Both the position numbers and the translations under genes were made by a program. Below are positions 48,424 to 56,716 of a stretch of DNA of 64,000 nt, one piece after another. The first letter of the stretch is position 1; each line of letters begins with the position of its first letter. A model generated the notes under the pieces. The model did no database searches. It saw only the letters and a program-made list of their open reading frames with translations, and was not told where the DNA came from. The DNA is from Streptomyces sp. NRRL F-525 (GTDB lineage: Bacteria > Actinomycetota > Actinomycetes > Streptomycetales > Streptomycetaceae), in the NCBI RefSeq assembly GCF_000716605.1, contig NZ_JNXE01000019.1, forward strand, positions 62,001 to 126,000, in the 5' to 3' direction.

Positions 48424-49854
48424 ATGGCCGAGTTAACGCGCCGTAGACTCCTCGGTTCCGCCGCGGGCGCGCTGGGCGGTGCCGCGGCGTTCTCCGTCCT
48501 CCCGCCGAGCATCCAACAGGCCGTCGCGGCCGGGCCGGTGAAGGGTTCGCTCGACGACATCGAGCACGTCGTCCTGCTGATGCAGGAGAACCGGTCGTTC
48601 GACCACTACTTCGGCACGCTGTCCGGTGTGCGCGGCTTCGCCGACCCGGACGCGCTCAGGCTCGACTCCGGCAGGTCCGTGTTCTACCAGCCGGACGCGG
48701 TGAACCCGAAGGGGTATCTGCTCCCCTTCCACCTCGACACCCACACCTCCAGCGCACAGGCCATCCCGTCCACCAGCCACGCCTGGGACGTGCAGCACTC
48801 CGCCTGGAACAACGGCAAGATGGACAACTGGCTGCCGGCCCACCGCACCGCCGACGGCGTCAACGGCCCCTATGTGATGGGCTATTACGACCGCCGGGAC
48901 ATCCCCTTCCAGTTCGCCCTCGCCGACGCCTTCACCATCTGCGACGCCTACCACTGCTCGGTGCTCGGCCCGACCTGGCCCAACCGGATGATGTGGATGA
49001 CGGGCACCATCGACCCGGGCGGTACGCGGGGCGGCCCTGTCACCAGCAACACGGTGCCGCCGACGCCGTTCCGCTGGACGACCTACGCGGAGCGCCTCCA
49101 GAACGCCGGCATCAGCTGGAAGTCGTACCACGAGGAGGACGACGCGTTCGGCTGCAACGTCCTCGTGCAGTTCCAGGCGTTCGCGGAGTCCCAGCCGGGC
49201 TCGGACCTGTACGAGCGCGCCGTACGCCCCATGCCCGCGGGCACGTTCGAGGACGACGCCCGCAACGACCGTCTCCCCGCGGTGTCCTGGATCATCCCGA
49301 CGAGCCTGACGTCCGAGCACCCGGACTATCTCCCGGCGGCGGGCGCGGACTGGGTCGCGTCGAAGATCGAAGCGGTCGCCTCGAACCCGAAGTTGTGGAA
49401 GAAGACGGCCTTCATCCTCAACTACGACGAGAACGACGGCCTGTTCGACCACGTCGTGCCACCGACCGCGCCCGCGGGCACGGCGAACGAGTACGTCGGC
49501 GGGCTGCCGGTCGGTGCCGGGTTCCGTGTCCCGGCGATTCTCATCTCGCCCTGGACGGTGGGGGGTTGGGTGGCCACGGAGACCTTCGACCACACCTCGG
49601 TCCTCCAGTTCCTGGAGCGCTGGACGGGGGTGGAGGAGCCGAACATCAGCGACTGGCGCCGGGACACCTTCGGCGACCTCACCTCCGCGTTCCGCTTCCG
49701 CGACACCCGCACGCGCCCACCGAGGCTGCCGCAGGACACCGCGGAACAGCTGGCGAAGGCGAAGGAGGAGGTGGCGACCCTGCCGGCCCCCACCTTGCCC
49801 GGCGCGGACCAGGCCTTCCCCCGGCAGGAGAAGGGGCGTAGGCCGCAGGTGTGA
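48424..49854 (+). CDS. Twin-arginine exported phospholipase C (phosphoesterase family)
   Basis: A 476-residue secreted enzyme. The signal is TRRRLLGSAAGALGGAA, a twin-arginine type. The catalytic domain opens HVVLLMQENRSFDHYFGTLS, the hallmark of the PF04185 phospholipase C/acid phosphatase family; ALADAFTICDAYHCSVLGPT, WIIPTSLTSEHPDY and LNYDENDGLFDHVVPP give further metal ligands. It would cleave phospholipid head groups outside the cell, possibly to gain phosphate and choline. ATG 48424 follows AGAAGGGG. The fourth codon is TTA (48433-48435), so translation may depend on bldA. It is a single-gene unit with a hairpin terminator after it. Confidence 0.85.
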   Translation: MAELTRRRLLGSAAGALGGAAAFSVLPPSIQQAVAAGPVKGSLDDIEHVVLLMQENRSFDHYFGTLSGVRGFADPDALRLDSGRSVFYQPDAVNPKGYLLPFHLDTHTSSAQAIPSTSHAWDVQHSAWNNGKMDNWLPAHRTADGVNGPYVMGYYDRRDIPFQFALADAFTICDAYHCSVLGPTWPNRMMWMTGTIDPGGTRGGPVTSNTVPPTPFRWTTYAERLQNAGISWKSYHEEDDAFGCNVLVQFQAFAESQPGSDLYERAVRPMPAGTFEDDARNDRLPAVSWIIPTSLTSEHPDYLPAAGADWVASKIEAVASNPKLWKKTAFILNYDENDGLFDHVVPPTAPAGTANEYVGGLPVGAGFRVPAILISPWTVGGWVATETFDHTSVLQFLERWTGVEEPNISDWRRDTFGDLTSAFRFRDTRTRPPRLPQDTAEQLAKAKEEVATLPAPTLPGADQAFPRQEKGRRPQV

Positions 49855-49883
49855 GTGGCGGCTGAGGGTTCGCCGGTGCCTCA

Positions 49884-49926
49884 TGACGGGAGAGCGGTGA
49901 GGGCATGCCCTTCCGCGCTCCCGTCA
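49884..49926 (+). terminator. Hairpin terminator after phospholipase C
   Basis: Arms 49884-49897 and 49913-49926 pair at 13 of 14 positions; the loop contains the further palindrome AGGGCATGCCCT. It lies 30 bases past the stop codon. The rest of the gap to the convergent LacI-family gene (49927-50157) shows nothing I can name. Confidence 0.7.
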
Positions 49927-50157
49927 CTGGTCCCCGGAAGCCGACTCCGTAGGGCCCTGGTCGAGGCGTTCCACGGCGGCGGCCACCGCGTAGCGCGCCT
50001 GCCCCTCGCCCCCCCCTGACGACCGCGGTCCCGCGCCCGGGGCGAGGGGCACCTGCGGCTGTCGCACGGTCAGGCTGACGTCCGGAGCTCTTCACGCGCG
50101 CCGCCCGGATCGTAGCCGCGGTCATAGCGTGCTCGATTCCCCAACTCACCCGAAGAC

Positions 50158-51177
50158 TCAGGTGGATTCGCGCACGACCAGCCGGCAGGGAACGCTGTGC
50201 AGGCCGGGCGCCGGCTCGGAGTTGATGGCGTCCAGGAGCAGGAGGGCGGCCTGTCGGCCGATCTCGGAGAGGGCCGTGTCGATCGTGGTGAGGGGCGGGC
50301 GGGAGGCCAGGGCCATGACGTCCCAGTTGTCGTAGCCCACGATCGACACCCTGCCGGGCACGTCCAGGCCGTTCTCGCGCAGCGCGTCGGCGACACCTCT
50401 GGCGATCTGGTCGTTGCCGCAGAAGAAGGCGTCCGTGTCCGGTGCCGTACGCAGCACCGCTTCGGCGGCGCGGCGACCCCATGCCTCGCTCCACTCCCCG
50501 AAGTGGACCCGGCCGGTGGCGAGTTCCAGGGCGGAGTGCTTGAGGAGTTCGAGGGTGTGGTGGGCGCGGTCGCGGGCGGCCGCGTGGTGAGCCGGCCCTG
50601 TGATGTGCGCGATCCGGGTGCGGCCGGTGCCGAGCAGATGCTCGATGGCCAGCTTGGCTCCGCTCCGGTCGTCGGACACGACGGAGATGTCGTCCGGGTC
50701 GGTGGACGGCGAGAGCGCGTAGACCGTCGGGATCGGTTCGATGCCGTTCAGCGGCGGACGCGGGTCCGTCCTGCGGCCGGTCACGATGATGCCGTCCACC
50801 CGGCGGTCCATGAGGTTGCGCAGGTGGTGCTGCTCGCGGATGGCGTCGCCGCGGGTGTCGCACAGCAGGACGGAGATCTTTCCGGCGCCGAGCGCGTCCT
50901 CGGCGCCGAGGAGGACGGGCGTGCTGAAGCGGCCGATGCCGTCCGTCGTCATCAGCCCGACGGTCCAGCTGCGGCCGGTGTGCAGGCTCTGCGCCTGCTG
51001 ATTGGGGCGGAAGTCGAGTTCTTCGACGGCGTCCAGGACCCGCTGCCGGGTCTCCGGGCGCATGTTCCCGCTGCCGTTCAGCGCCTTGGAGGCCGTCCCG
51101 ACACTGACACCGGCCAGCTTGGCCACGTCGGCCAGCTTCGCCCGCCCGGTGGGCGGAAGACTTGGAACGGCGGTCAC
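50158..51177 (-). CDS. LacI-family transcriptional regulator of the arabinoside locus
   Basis: A 339-residue repressor. The helix-turn-helix is LADVAKLAGVSVGTASKALN, and FRPNQQAQSLHTGRSWTVGL is the hinge. The effector domain includes FFCGNDQIARGVADALRENG and VSIVGYDNWDVMALASRPPLTT, normal for sugar-responsive LacI proteins. The start GTG at 51177 has AAAAGGA before it; a further upstream start lacks similarity. It is divergent from the GH127 gene and faces a promoter with two operator-like sites in the gap, so it probably controls that operon and itself. Confidence 0.86.
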   Translation of the reverse strand: MTAVPSLPPTGRAKLADVAKLAGVSVGTASKALNGSGNMRPETRQRVLDAVEELDFRPNQQAQSLHTGRSWTVGLMTTDGIGRFSTPVLLGAEDALGAGKISVLLCDTRGDAIREQHHLRNLMDRRVDGIIVTGRRTDPRPPLNGIEPIPTVYALSPSTDPDDISVVSDDRSGAKLAIEHLLGTGRTRIAHITGPAHHAAARDRAHHTLELLKHSALELATGRVHFGEWSEAWGRRAAEAVLRTAPDTDAFFCGNDQIARGVADALRENGLDVPGRVSIVGYDNWDVMALASRPPLTTIDTALSEIGRQAALLLLDAINSEPAPGLHSVPCRLVVREST

Positions 51178-51255
51178 GCGCAATCCTTTTCCCTGACGAC
51201 ATCGGCAGTTGCATCCTGACACCGTTCACGCCGCCTGGCCAGCCCTCACCGGACT

Positions 51256-51331
51256 AGGAAAATGTTTGGACGGACCCCTTGACGCACCCTCGGTCCCGTT
51301 CCTACCTTTCCCGGCAGAAAAACGTTTTCCT
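51256..51331 (+). promoter_or_regulatory. Promoter of the GH127 operon flanked by two LacI-type operators
   Basis: Operator 1 is AGGAAAATGTTTGG (51256-51269). Operator 2 is the near-perfect palindrome around AGAAAAACGTTTTCCT (51316-51331). Between them, TTGACG (51279-51284) and TACCTT (51303-51308) form a -35/-10 pair with an 18-base spacer. The shared AGGAAAANGTTT core suggests that one repressor binds both. Confidence 0.65.
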
Positions 51332-51431
51332 AAACGGGTTCGAGAGACGGAGCAACGCCCGTCCGGCCTCAGGGACGCCCTGACGCGCCTCGCGTCCCCG
51401 ACCCGCTTCCCACCTACCTCTCCGGAGTGCC

Positions 51432-53393
51432 ATGCCCCGCCCACGTTCCACCGCGCTGCCCTCCTCGGCCCCGGCCCCGTCCGAACAGGCGGGCGCGTCC
51501 ACCGGCCCGGTCCGCCTCGGCCCGGGTGCCAAGGCGGCACTCGCGCCCGCCGCGGCCGAGGTGCGCGCCGGCTTCTGGAGCACCCGCCGCGAGGTGAACG
51601 CGCGTGTCTCACTCCCGCAGGGCCCCGAGCTGCTGGAGTCGGCGGGGAACCTGCACAACCTGCGGCTGGCGGCGGGCGCGGTCGAGGGCGAGTTCCGGGG
51701 CGCGTACCCGTTCGTGGACACGGATGTCTACAAGTGGCTGGAGGCCGCCTCCTGGCAGCTCGCCCAACACCCCGACCCCGACCTGGAGTCGGAGGTCGAC
51801 CGGATCGTCGCCCTGGTCGCCGGCGCGCAGCAGCCCGACGGCTATCTGAACACCTGGTTCCAGCTGCTCAAGGGCGGCGAGCGGTACAAGGACCTGCGCT
51901 GGGGCCACGAGCTGTACTGCGCGGGCCATCTCATCCAGGCGGCCGTCGCCCACCACCGTGCCACCGGCCGGCCCCAACTCCTGGACGTGGCGCGCGGGTT
52001 CGCCGACCACATCGACTCCGTGTTCGGCCTGCCCGGCAGCGGCAAGGAGATCGACGGCATCGACGGCCACCCCGAGGTCGAGACCGCCCTGGTGGAGCTG
52101 TACCGGGAGACCGGCGAGCGCCGCTACCTCGATCTGGCCGGCTACTTCGTCGACCGGTTCGGCCACGGCCTGCTGGGCGGCGAGGCGTACTGCCAGGACC
52201 GGGTGCCGCTGCGCGAGGCGGACACCGTGGAAGGCCACGCCGTACGGCAGTTGTACCTGCTCGCGGCCGCCGCCGATCTGGCGACCGAGACCGGGGACGC
52301 CGAACTCCGGGCGGCGGGCGAGCGGTTGTGGCGGGCGATGACCACCACCAAGACCCACCTCACCGGCGGCCTCGGCGCGCACCACGACGAGGAGGACTTC
52401 GGCGACCCGTACGAACTCCCCAACGAGCGCGCCTACTGCGAGACTTGCGCCGCCATCGCGTCCGTCCAGTGGAGCTGGCGGATGGCCCTGCTCACCGGCG
52501 AGGCCCGCTACTCCGACCTGATCGAACGCACCCTGTACAACGGTTTCCTGGCCGGGGTGTCGCTCGACGGCGAGAGCTGGCTGTACGTCAACCCGCTCCA
52601 GGTCCGCGACGGCCACACCGACCCGGGCGGCGACCAGTCGGCCCGCCGCACCCGCTGGTTCCGCTGCGCCTGCTGCCCGCCGAACGTGATGCGGCTGCTG
52701 GCCTCGCTGGAGCACTACCTCGCGTCCGGCGACGAACAGGGCCTGCAGATCCACCAGTTCACCACCGGCCGCTACTCCTACGGCGGGATGTCCGTCCGCA
52801 CCGAGACCGACTATCCCTGGCACGGCACGGTCGCCCTCACCGTCGAGGACACCCCCGACCGGCCGTGGACCCTGTCCCTGCGCGTCCCGCAGTGGTGCCG
52901 CGAATTCCGGGTGCGCGTCGGGGAGTTGTCGTACGCCCAGACGGACGCACCAGTCGAGGACGGGTGGCTGCGCCTCGAACGGACCTGGGCGCGGGGCGAC
53001 TCGGTCGTCCTGGAGCTGGTGCTCGAACCCCGGCTGACCGCCGCCGACCCGCGGGTGGACGCCGTGCGCGGCTGTGCGGCGATCGAGCGCGGGCCGCTCG
53101 TGTACTGCCTGGAGCAGGTGGACGTCCCCGGCGGCGGTCTGGACGACATCGTCCTCGACGCCACCCGCCCGCTGGCCGTGAAGCACCGCCCGGATCTGCT
53201 CGGCGGGGTCACCACCGTCGTCGCGGCCGGGTACCGCAGGCGCCTTGCGGACGACGGGAGTTGGTGGCCGTACCGGTCCCCCGCACCCGGCGCCGCACCG
53301 ACCGGCGACCTGGTCGAGCTGACCGCGATCCCCTACTACGCCTGGGCCAACCGCCAGGACGGCGCCATGCGCGTCTGGCTGCCCACCTCCTGA
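51432..53393 (+). CDS. GH127 beta-L-arabinofuranosidase-like glycoside hydrolase
   Basis: A 653-residue family 127 enzyme without a signal peptide. The zinc-thiolate active site of the family is present: YCETCAA (Glu and Cys) and CACCPPN (paired Cys). WGHELYCAGHLIQAAVAHH and DTVEGHAVRQLYL are conserved barrel blocks, and the C-terminal half forms beta-sandwich modules. Known members release beta-L-arabinofuranose from hydroxyproline-linked arabino-oligosaccharides with Cys as nucleophile. It would act on imported oligosaccharides. The first 30 residues are Ser/Pro/Ala-rich and variable, so the start could be slightly downstream. It is first gene of the operon running to 58486. Confidence 0.85.
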   Translation: MPRPRSTALPSSAPAPSEQAGASTGPVRLGPGAKAALAPAAAEVRAGFWSTRREVNARVSLPQGPELLESAGNLHNLRLAAGAVEGEFRGAYPFVDTDVYKWLEAASWQLAQHPDPDLESEVDRIVALVAGAQQPDGYLNTWFQLLKGGERYKDLRWGHELYCAGHLIQAAVAHHRATGRPQLLDVARGFADHIDSVFGLPGSGKEIDGIDGHPEVETALVELYRETGERRYLDLAGYFVDRFGHGLLGGEAYCQDRVPLREADTVEGHAVRQLYLLAAAADLATETGDAELRAAGERLWRAMTTTKTHLTGGLGAHHDEEDFGDPYELPNERAYCETCAAIASVQWSWRMALLTGEARYSDLIERTLYNGFLAGVSLDGESWLYVNPLQVRDGHTDPGGDQSARRTRWFRCACCPPNVMRLLASLEHYLASGDEQGLQIHQFTTGRYSYGGMSVRTETDYPWHGTVALTVEDTPDRPWTLSLRVPQWCREFRVRVGELSYAQTDAPVEDGWLRLERTWARGDSVVLELVLEPRLTAADPRVDAVRGCAAIERGPLVYCLEQVDVPGGGLDDIVLDATRPLAVKHRPDLLGGVTTVVAAGYRRRLADDGSWWPYRSPAPGAAPTGDLVELTAIPYYAWANRQDGAMRVWLPTS

Positions 53394-53445
53394 CCCCGCA
53401 CCACCTGCCCCCTCCTACGAGCCGCACCAAGACAACGAGGTCACC

Positions 53446-54693
53446 GTGAGAAACACCCGCCGCACCCTCCTCACCGCCATAGCCGCCGTCGGCGCGCTCA
53501 CCTCCGTCGCCGCCTGCGGGGGCGGTTCCGACTCCTCCGCCTCCGGTTCTGGGAAGGCCGGCGGGACGTACAACTTCTGGGATCCGTACCCGCAGTTCGA
53601 CGCCTCCTCGGCGTGGGGCAGGCTCGTCACCAAGTGCGGCACCGCCGCCGGGGTCAAGGTCAAGCGCACCAGCATGGACACCACGGACCTGGGCAACAAG
53701 GCGCTGCTCGCCGCCCAGCAGGGCAACGCGCCCGACGTGATGCTGGTGGACAACCCGGTCGTCTCCACGCTGGTGGAGGCGGGGATCCTCAACAAGACCA
53801 GCGACCTCGGCCTCGACACGTCGTCGATCCAGAAGAACATCCTCGGCGCGGGCGTCATCGACAACGCGTCCTACGGGGTGCCGATCGGCGCCAACACCCT
53901 CGCGCTCTACTACAACAAGAAGATCCTTACCGCGGCCCACGTCGACCCGGCGTCCGTCAAGGACTGGGCCTCCCTCACGGCGGCGCTGAAGAAGGTCAAG
54001 TCCGCGGGCAAGAAGGGCATCACGTTCTCCGCGATCAACACGGAGGAGGGCAGCTTCCAGTTCCTGCCCTGGTTCTGGGGCGCGGGCGGCGATCTCACCA
54101 AGCTCAACTCCCCTGAGGGAACGGCCGCGTTGACGCTGTGGAAGCAGTGGGTCGACGGCGGATACGCGCCGAAGGACGTCCTGCAGAACACCCAGACCAC
54201 CAGCTGGCAGGAGTTCGCCACCGGCGACTACGCGTTCAGCGAGAACGGCACCTGGCAGCTCGGCAACGCCGACAAGGCCGGCTTCCCGTACGGCGTCATC
54301 AACATCCCCGGGCAGAACGGCGGTTCGGCGCCGGTGCCGACCGGCGGCGAGTTCGTCACCGTGCCGGTGCAGAAGGACACCTCCCGCTACGACGTCAGCA
54401 AGAAGATCGTCACCTGTCTGACGAACTCAGCGAACCTGCTGACCACCGACACGACCCTCACCTACGTGGCGCCCACCGCCCAGGTGCAGGCCCAACAGGT
54501 GAAGCAGAACCCGGAGTTGAAGCCGTGGGTGGGCGCGGTGGCCGCGGCGCGCGGCCGCACCAGCGGCGGCCTGGGCACCAAGTACCCGACGATCTCCCAG
54601 CCGTTGTGGACCGCCGTGCAGAACGCCCTGTCGGGCGGCAAGAGCCCGCAGGCGGCCCTCGACGCCGCTCAGACGGCCGCGGGCAAGGGCTGA
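53446..54693 (+). CDS. Sugar ABC transporter substrate-binding lipoprotein (arabinoside locus)
   Basis: A 415-residue CUT1-type binding protein. The signal ends in TSVAACGGG, with the lipidated Cys near residue 24, followed by a Ser/Gly linker. TYNFWDPYPQFDASSAW, APDVMLVDNPVVSTLVEAG and YGVPIGANTLALYYNKKIL are family blocks. It probably binds an arabinose-containing oligosaccharide, judged from its neighbours. GTG start at 53446; 52 bases follow the GH127 stop. Two permeases follow. Confidence 0.87.
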   Translation: MRNTRRTLLTAIAAVGALTSVAACGGGSDSSASGSGKAGGTYNFWDPYPQFDASSAWGRLVTKCGTAAGVKVKRTSMDTTDLGNKALLAAQQGNAPDVMLVDNPVVSTLVEAGILNKTSDLGLDTSSIQKNILGAGVIDNASYGVPIGANTLALYYNKKILTAAHVDPASVKDWASLTAALKKVKSAGKKGITFSAINTEEGSFQFLPWFWGAGGDLTKLNSPEGTAALTLWKQWVDGGYAPKDVLQNTQTTSWQEFATGDYAFSENGTWQLGNADKAGFPYGVINIPGQNGGSAPVPTGGEFVTVPVQKDTSRYDVSKKIVTCLTNSANLLTTDTTLTYVAPTAQVQAQQVKQNPELKPWVGAVAAARGRTSGGLGTKYPTISQPLWTAVQNALSGGKSPQAALDAAQTAAGKG

Positions 54694-54774
54694 CACCCCG
54701 GGCCTCCGAACCCCTCCGGAAACCGCGTCCCCATCGCGTCCGTCCGGACACGCCACCCGCATCCAGGAGTACCC

Positions 54775-55758
54775 ATGACCATCGCCCGCGTCGACCGCCG
54801 CTCGCAGCGGTCCCCGGCCAGGTCCGGGGCGACCGGCACCGGACAACGGACGGACGCGTCGGACCCGCGGCGCCGACAGCGTCGTAGGAGCCGGCTCGTC
54901 GCGCTGGCCTTCGTCGCGCCGCTGGTCGGCTACCTCGCCGCCTTCTACCTCTATCCGCTCTACCGCAACCTCGACCTGAGCCTGCGCGACTACACCGTGC
55001 GGTCGTTCGTGCAGGGGGACGCGCCCTTCTCCGGCCTCGACAACTTCCGGACCGTCCTGGACGACCCCACGTTCGGCCCGGCGATGCGCCACACCCTGGT
55101 CTTCACCTTCGCGTCGATCGCGTTCCAGTACGTGGCCGGGCTCGCCCTCGCGGTCTTCTTCAACCGGCACTTCCGGCTGGCCGCGACCCTGCGCGCCCTG
55201 TTCCTGATCCCCTGGCTGCTGCCGCTGATCGTGTCGGCGTCGACCTGGGCGTGGATGTTCAACAGCGAGTCCGGTGTCATCGACTACGCCCTGCACCTGG
55301 TGGGCGTGTCCCCGGTGGACTGGCTCAACTCGCCCGACTGGGCGCTGACTTCGGTGGTCATCGCGAACATCTGGATCGGCATCCCGTTCAACCTCGTCAT
55401 CCTCTACAGCGGGCTGCAGAACATCCCCGGGGAGCTGTACGAGGCCGCGGCCCTGGACGGGGCCGGGGCCTGGCAGCAGTTCCGGCGGATCACCTTCCCG
55501 CTGCTGCGCCCGGTGTCGGCGATCACCCTGCTCCTCGGACTGGTCTACACGCTCAAGGTGTTCGACCTGATCTGGATCATGACCAAGGGCGGTCCGGGCG
55601 ACGCGTCGTCCACGCTCGCCACCTGGTCGTACCAGCTCGGCTTCGGCACGCTGCTGCCGAAGTTCGGCCCCGGCGCCGCCGTCGGCGACATCCTCATCCT
55701 CATCGCGCTCGTCTTCGGCCTGCTCTACATCCGCGTCCAGAGGAGGCAGGAAGCGTGA
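54775..55758 (+). CDS. Sugar ABC transporter permease (MalF type)
   Basis: A 327-residue CUT1 permease. A basic cytoplasmic N-terminus of about 40 residues precedes six membrane segments (LVALAFVAPLVGYLAAFYLY is the first). The EAA loop is ELYEAAALDGAGAWQQFRRI. It pairs with the permease at 55755, whose start overlaps its stop by four bases. No ATPase is encoded nearby, so a shared ATPase is likely. Confidence 0.87.
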   Translation: MTIARVDRRSQRSPARSGATGTGQRTDASDPRRRQRRRSRLVALAFVAPLVGYLAAFYLYPLYRNLDLSLRDYTVRSFVQGDAPFSGLDNFRTVLDDPTFGPAMRHTLVFTFASIAFQYVAGLALAVFFNRHFRLAATLRALFLIPWLLPLIVSASTWAWMFNSESGVIDYALHLVGVSPVDWLNSPDWALTSVVIANIWIGIPFNLVILYSGLQNIPGELYEAAALDGAGAWQQFRRITFPLLRPVSAITLLLGLVYTLKVFDLIWIMTKGGPGDASSTLATWSYQLGFGTLLPKFGPGAAVGDILILIALVFGLLYIRVQRRQEA

Positions 55759-56576
55759 AGTCCCGTACGGGAAAGCGCCGTTACACCGTCATCGGCGTCC
55801 TGCTGACCGCCCTGATGCTGTTCCCGGTGTACTGGATGATCAACGTGTCCCTCACCCCGCAGCAGGACATGCGGAAGACCCCGCCCGATCTGCTGCCCCT
55901 GCACCCCACCTTCGAGGGCTACCGGGCCGTCCTGGACGACCAGTTGCCCTACCTCGGCACCAGCCTCCTCATCGGCCTGGGCACGGTCGCCCTGACCCTC
56001 GTCCTCGCGGCCCCGGCCGGCTTCGCCCTGGCCAAACTCCGCCCGCTGGGCGGCGGAACCCTCGGACTCGCCCTGCTGGTCGCCCAGATGATCCCGGGCA
56101 TCGTCATGGCGATGGGCTTCTACGGCATCTTCCTCGACCTCGGCCTGCTCAACTCCTGGTGGGGGCTGATCGTCGCGGACTCCACCATCGCCGTGCCGTT
56201 CGGCGTGATGATCTTCACCGCCTTCATGTCGGGCATCCCCGGCGAACTCATCTCCGCGGCCCGTATCGACGGCGCCGGCACCTGGCGCACCTTCGTGTCC
56301 GTGGTGCTCCCGGTGAGCCGCAACGCGATCGTCACGGTCTCGCTGTTCAGCTTCCTGTGGGCCTGGTCCGACTTCGTCTTCGCCAACACCCTGGACGGCG
56401 GCGGCACTTGGCGACCGATCACCCTCGGCATCTACAAGTACATCGGCAACAACAACCAGGAATGGAACGCGATCATGGCCACCGCCGTCGTCGCGTCGAT
56501 CCCGGCCGCCGTCCTCCTGGTCCTCGCCCAGCGCTACGTCGCCGCGGGCGTGACCGCCGGCGCGGTCAAGGACTGA
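55755..56576 (+). CDS. Sugar ABC transporter permease (MalG type)
   Basis: A 273-residue CUT1 permease with six membrane segments, the first being YTVIGVLLTALMLFPVYWMI. The EAA loop is ELISAARIDGAGTWRTFVSV. The GTG at 55755 has AGGAGG eight bases upstream and overlaps the preceding stop (GTGA); an in-frame extension back to 55251 is antisense-free but lies inside the other permease and is rejected. Confidence 0.87.
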   Translation: MKSRTGKRRYTVIGVLLTALMLFPVYWMINVSLTPQQDMRKTPPDLLPLHPTFEGYRAVLDDQLPYLGTSLLIGLGTVALTLVLAAPAGFALAKLRPLGGGTLGLALLVAQMIPGIVMAMGFYGIFLDLGLLNSWWGLIVADSTIAVPFGVMIFTAFMSGIPGELISAARIDGAGTWRTFVSVVLPVSRNAIVTVSLFSFLWAWSDFVFANTLDGGGTWRPITLGIYKYIGNNNQEWNAIMATAVVASIPAAVLLVLAQRYVAAGVTAGAVKD

Positions 56577-56716
56577 TCCACGGTGCCGGCCGCCCCGCGC
56601 CCACCGGCAGGGCGGGGCCGCGGTCCGCCGCCGCCTCCCCGAGCCGCCTCCGCACCGCATCGCAACTCCCGCACCGCGCTTGGCAAGTCCCCCTCCCTTC
56701 CTCAGGAGAGCCGCTG

